Shown here: in pieces, positions 63,576 to 64,000 of the stretch | Layout: every line of letters starts with the position of its first letter | How positions within the stretch are numbered: the first letter of the stretch is position 1 | From: Ascidiaceihabitans sp034111945 | GTDB taxonomy: Bacteria; Pseudomonadota; Alphaproteobacteria; Rhodobacterales; Rhodobacteraceae | Reading direction: 5' to 3' | NCBI GenBank assembly: GCA_047626725.1 | Contig: JBLHSG010000005.1 | Coordinates: 1-64,000 of the forward strand | DNA length: 64,000 nt | Program-made: the position numbers and the translations under genes | Notes under the pieces: model-generated | The model's input: the letters and a program-made list of their open reading frames with translations, nothing else | Told to the model about the DNA's origin: nothing | The model's database searches: none

Positions 63576-64000
63576 TTAGACGAGTGATGGCAGCCAAAGC
63601 ACGATGCCCGGGAATGCGACCAATGCTGCAATTGTTGCCGCATCAGCGAGGAAAAACGGCATAACGCCTTTGAACACGTCCTGCACGGTCAGATCATCGC
63701 GCACGCCGGCCACGACAAAACAGTTCAGACCGATGGGCGGCGTAATCAGACAGAACTCTGCCATTTTGACCACCAAAATCCCGAACCAAATTGCGCACAT
63801 CGGGCCCGACATGCCAAACGCGCTGTCCGCCGCCGACACGTATTCACCGCCGTTCAACGCCATGACCGCAGGGTACACGACGGGCAATGTCAGCAACAAC
63901 ATTCCGATGGCATCCATGAACATGCCCAGCACCGCATAGGCCAACAGAATGCACACCAAGATCAGCATTGGCGACATTTCCAGACCGGTAATCCATTCGG
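63576..64000 (-). CDS. TRAP transporter large permease (DctM-type), C-terminal part
   Basis: The frame is open from the window edge (64000) to TAA at 63576-63578, giving 140 residues of the C-terminus. Hydrophobic helices with LLAYAVLGMFMDAIGMLLLT, then FGILVVKMAEFCLITPPIGL and NCFVVAGVRDDLTVQDVFKG are classic for the DctM/TRAP large permease family. These proteins import organic acids or similar solutes using a sodium gradient, with a small permease and a periplasmic binding protein. The rest of the operon lies outside the window. It is convergent with the giant gene, with 24 bases between and no clear terminator. Confidence 0.93.
   Translation of the reverse strand, partial: EWITGLEMSPMLILVCILLAYAVLGMFMDAIGMLLLTLPVVYPAVMALNGGEYVSAADSAFGMSGPMCAIWFGILVVKMAEFCLITPPIGLNCFVVAGVRDDLTVQDVFKGVMPFFLADAATIAALVAFPGIVLWLPSLV

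Noticed and set aside
1..64000. CRISPR arrays, rRNA or tRNA genes
   Set aside because: No regularly spaced repeats and no tRNA or rRNA-like sequence were seen in the intergenic stretches, which are mostly short.

Overview
The window looks like a chromosomal segment of an alphaproteobacterium of the Rhodobacteraceae (Roseobacter-like). The support is a four-subunit sarcosine oxidase set (soxB, soxD, soxA, soxG), CcmI followed by RuvX and a DUF1289 protein, an Atm1-type ABC exporter, a TRAP transporter, and moderately high GC with many translationally coupled ATGA junctions. This is inferred from gene content; no database search was possible.

Layout. 1-0.6 kb: the 3' end of a D12-class DNA adenine methylase and a DUF6900-like small gene, probably a phage or plasmid remnant. 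0.9-6.0 kb: an RND efflux pair (adaptor plus an unusually long permease). 6.1-12.8 kb: mixed core genes, namely an Atm1-like ABC exporter, a LysM protein, a LOG-family phosphoribohydrolase, a frameshifted rarD, sodB with a decayed second SOD 3' end behind it, and two small paralogous secreted proteins. 12.9-18.9 kb: sarcosine oxidase genes with two small membrane-protein genes between soxB and soxDAG. 19.2-23.8 kb: ccmI-ruvX-DUF1289 (plus strand), then a 2OG-Fe(II) dioxygenase, a TauE/SafE permease and dusA (minus strand).

23.9-63.55 kb is an accessory island. It starts beside the 5' end of dusA with a degenerate tyrosine integrase (one frameshift, one in-frame stop), followed by a BTAD-type regulator on the minus strand. 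Divergent from it are 21 tightly packed plus-strand genes (25827-63551) that encode an extracellular contractile injection system (eCIS). They include a DUF4255 tail terminator, two sheath and two tube proteins, a tube initiator, gpD-like hub, gpV-like spike, gp25-like and gpJ-like baseplate proteins, a gpI-like tail protein, a tape-measure-like protein and an AAA+ ATPase. No capsid, portal, terminase or lysis gene and no T6SS membrane complex is visible. The operon also carries less familiar parts: three consecutive proteins (301, 756 and 1333 residues) sharing an N-terminal module, a 515-residue protein with a strongly hydrophobic C-terminus where a PAAR tip is normally encoded, and a closing 319-residue protein followed by a 3231-residue giant.

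The giant protein is the most interesting candidate. It has no signal peptide, a disordered Pro/Ala-rich N-terminus, two hydrophobic hairpins, an EExLH-containing module and a C-terminal region with a possible (D/E)xK nuclease-like motif. I infer that it is the payload or host-interaction component of this eCIS, with the 319-residue protein as a possible partner. The window ends in the 3' part of a TRAP transporter large permease gene on the minus strand, which is ordinary chromosome again.
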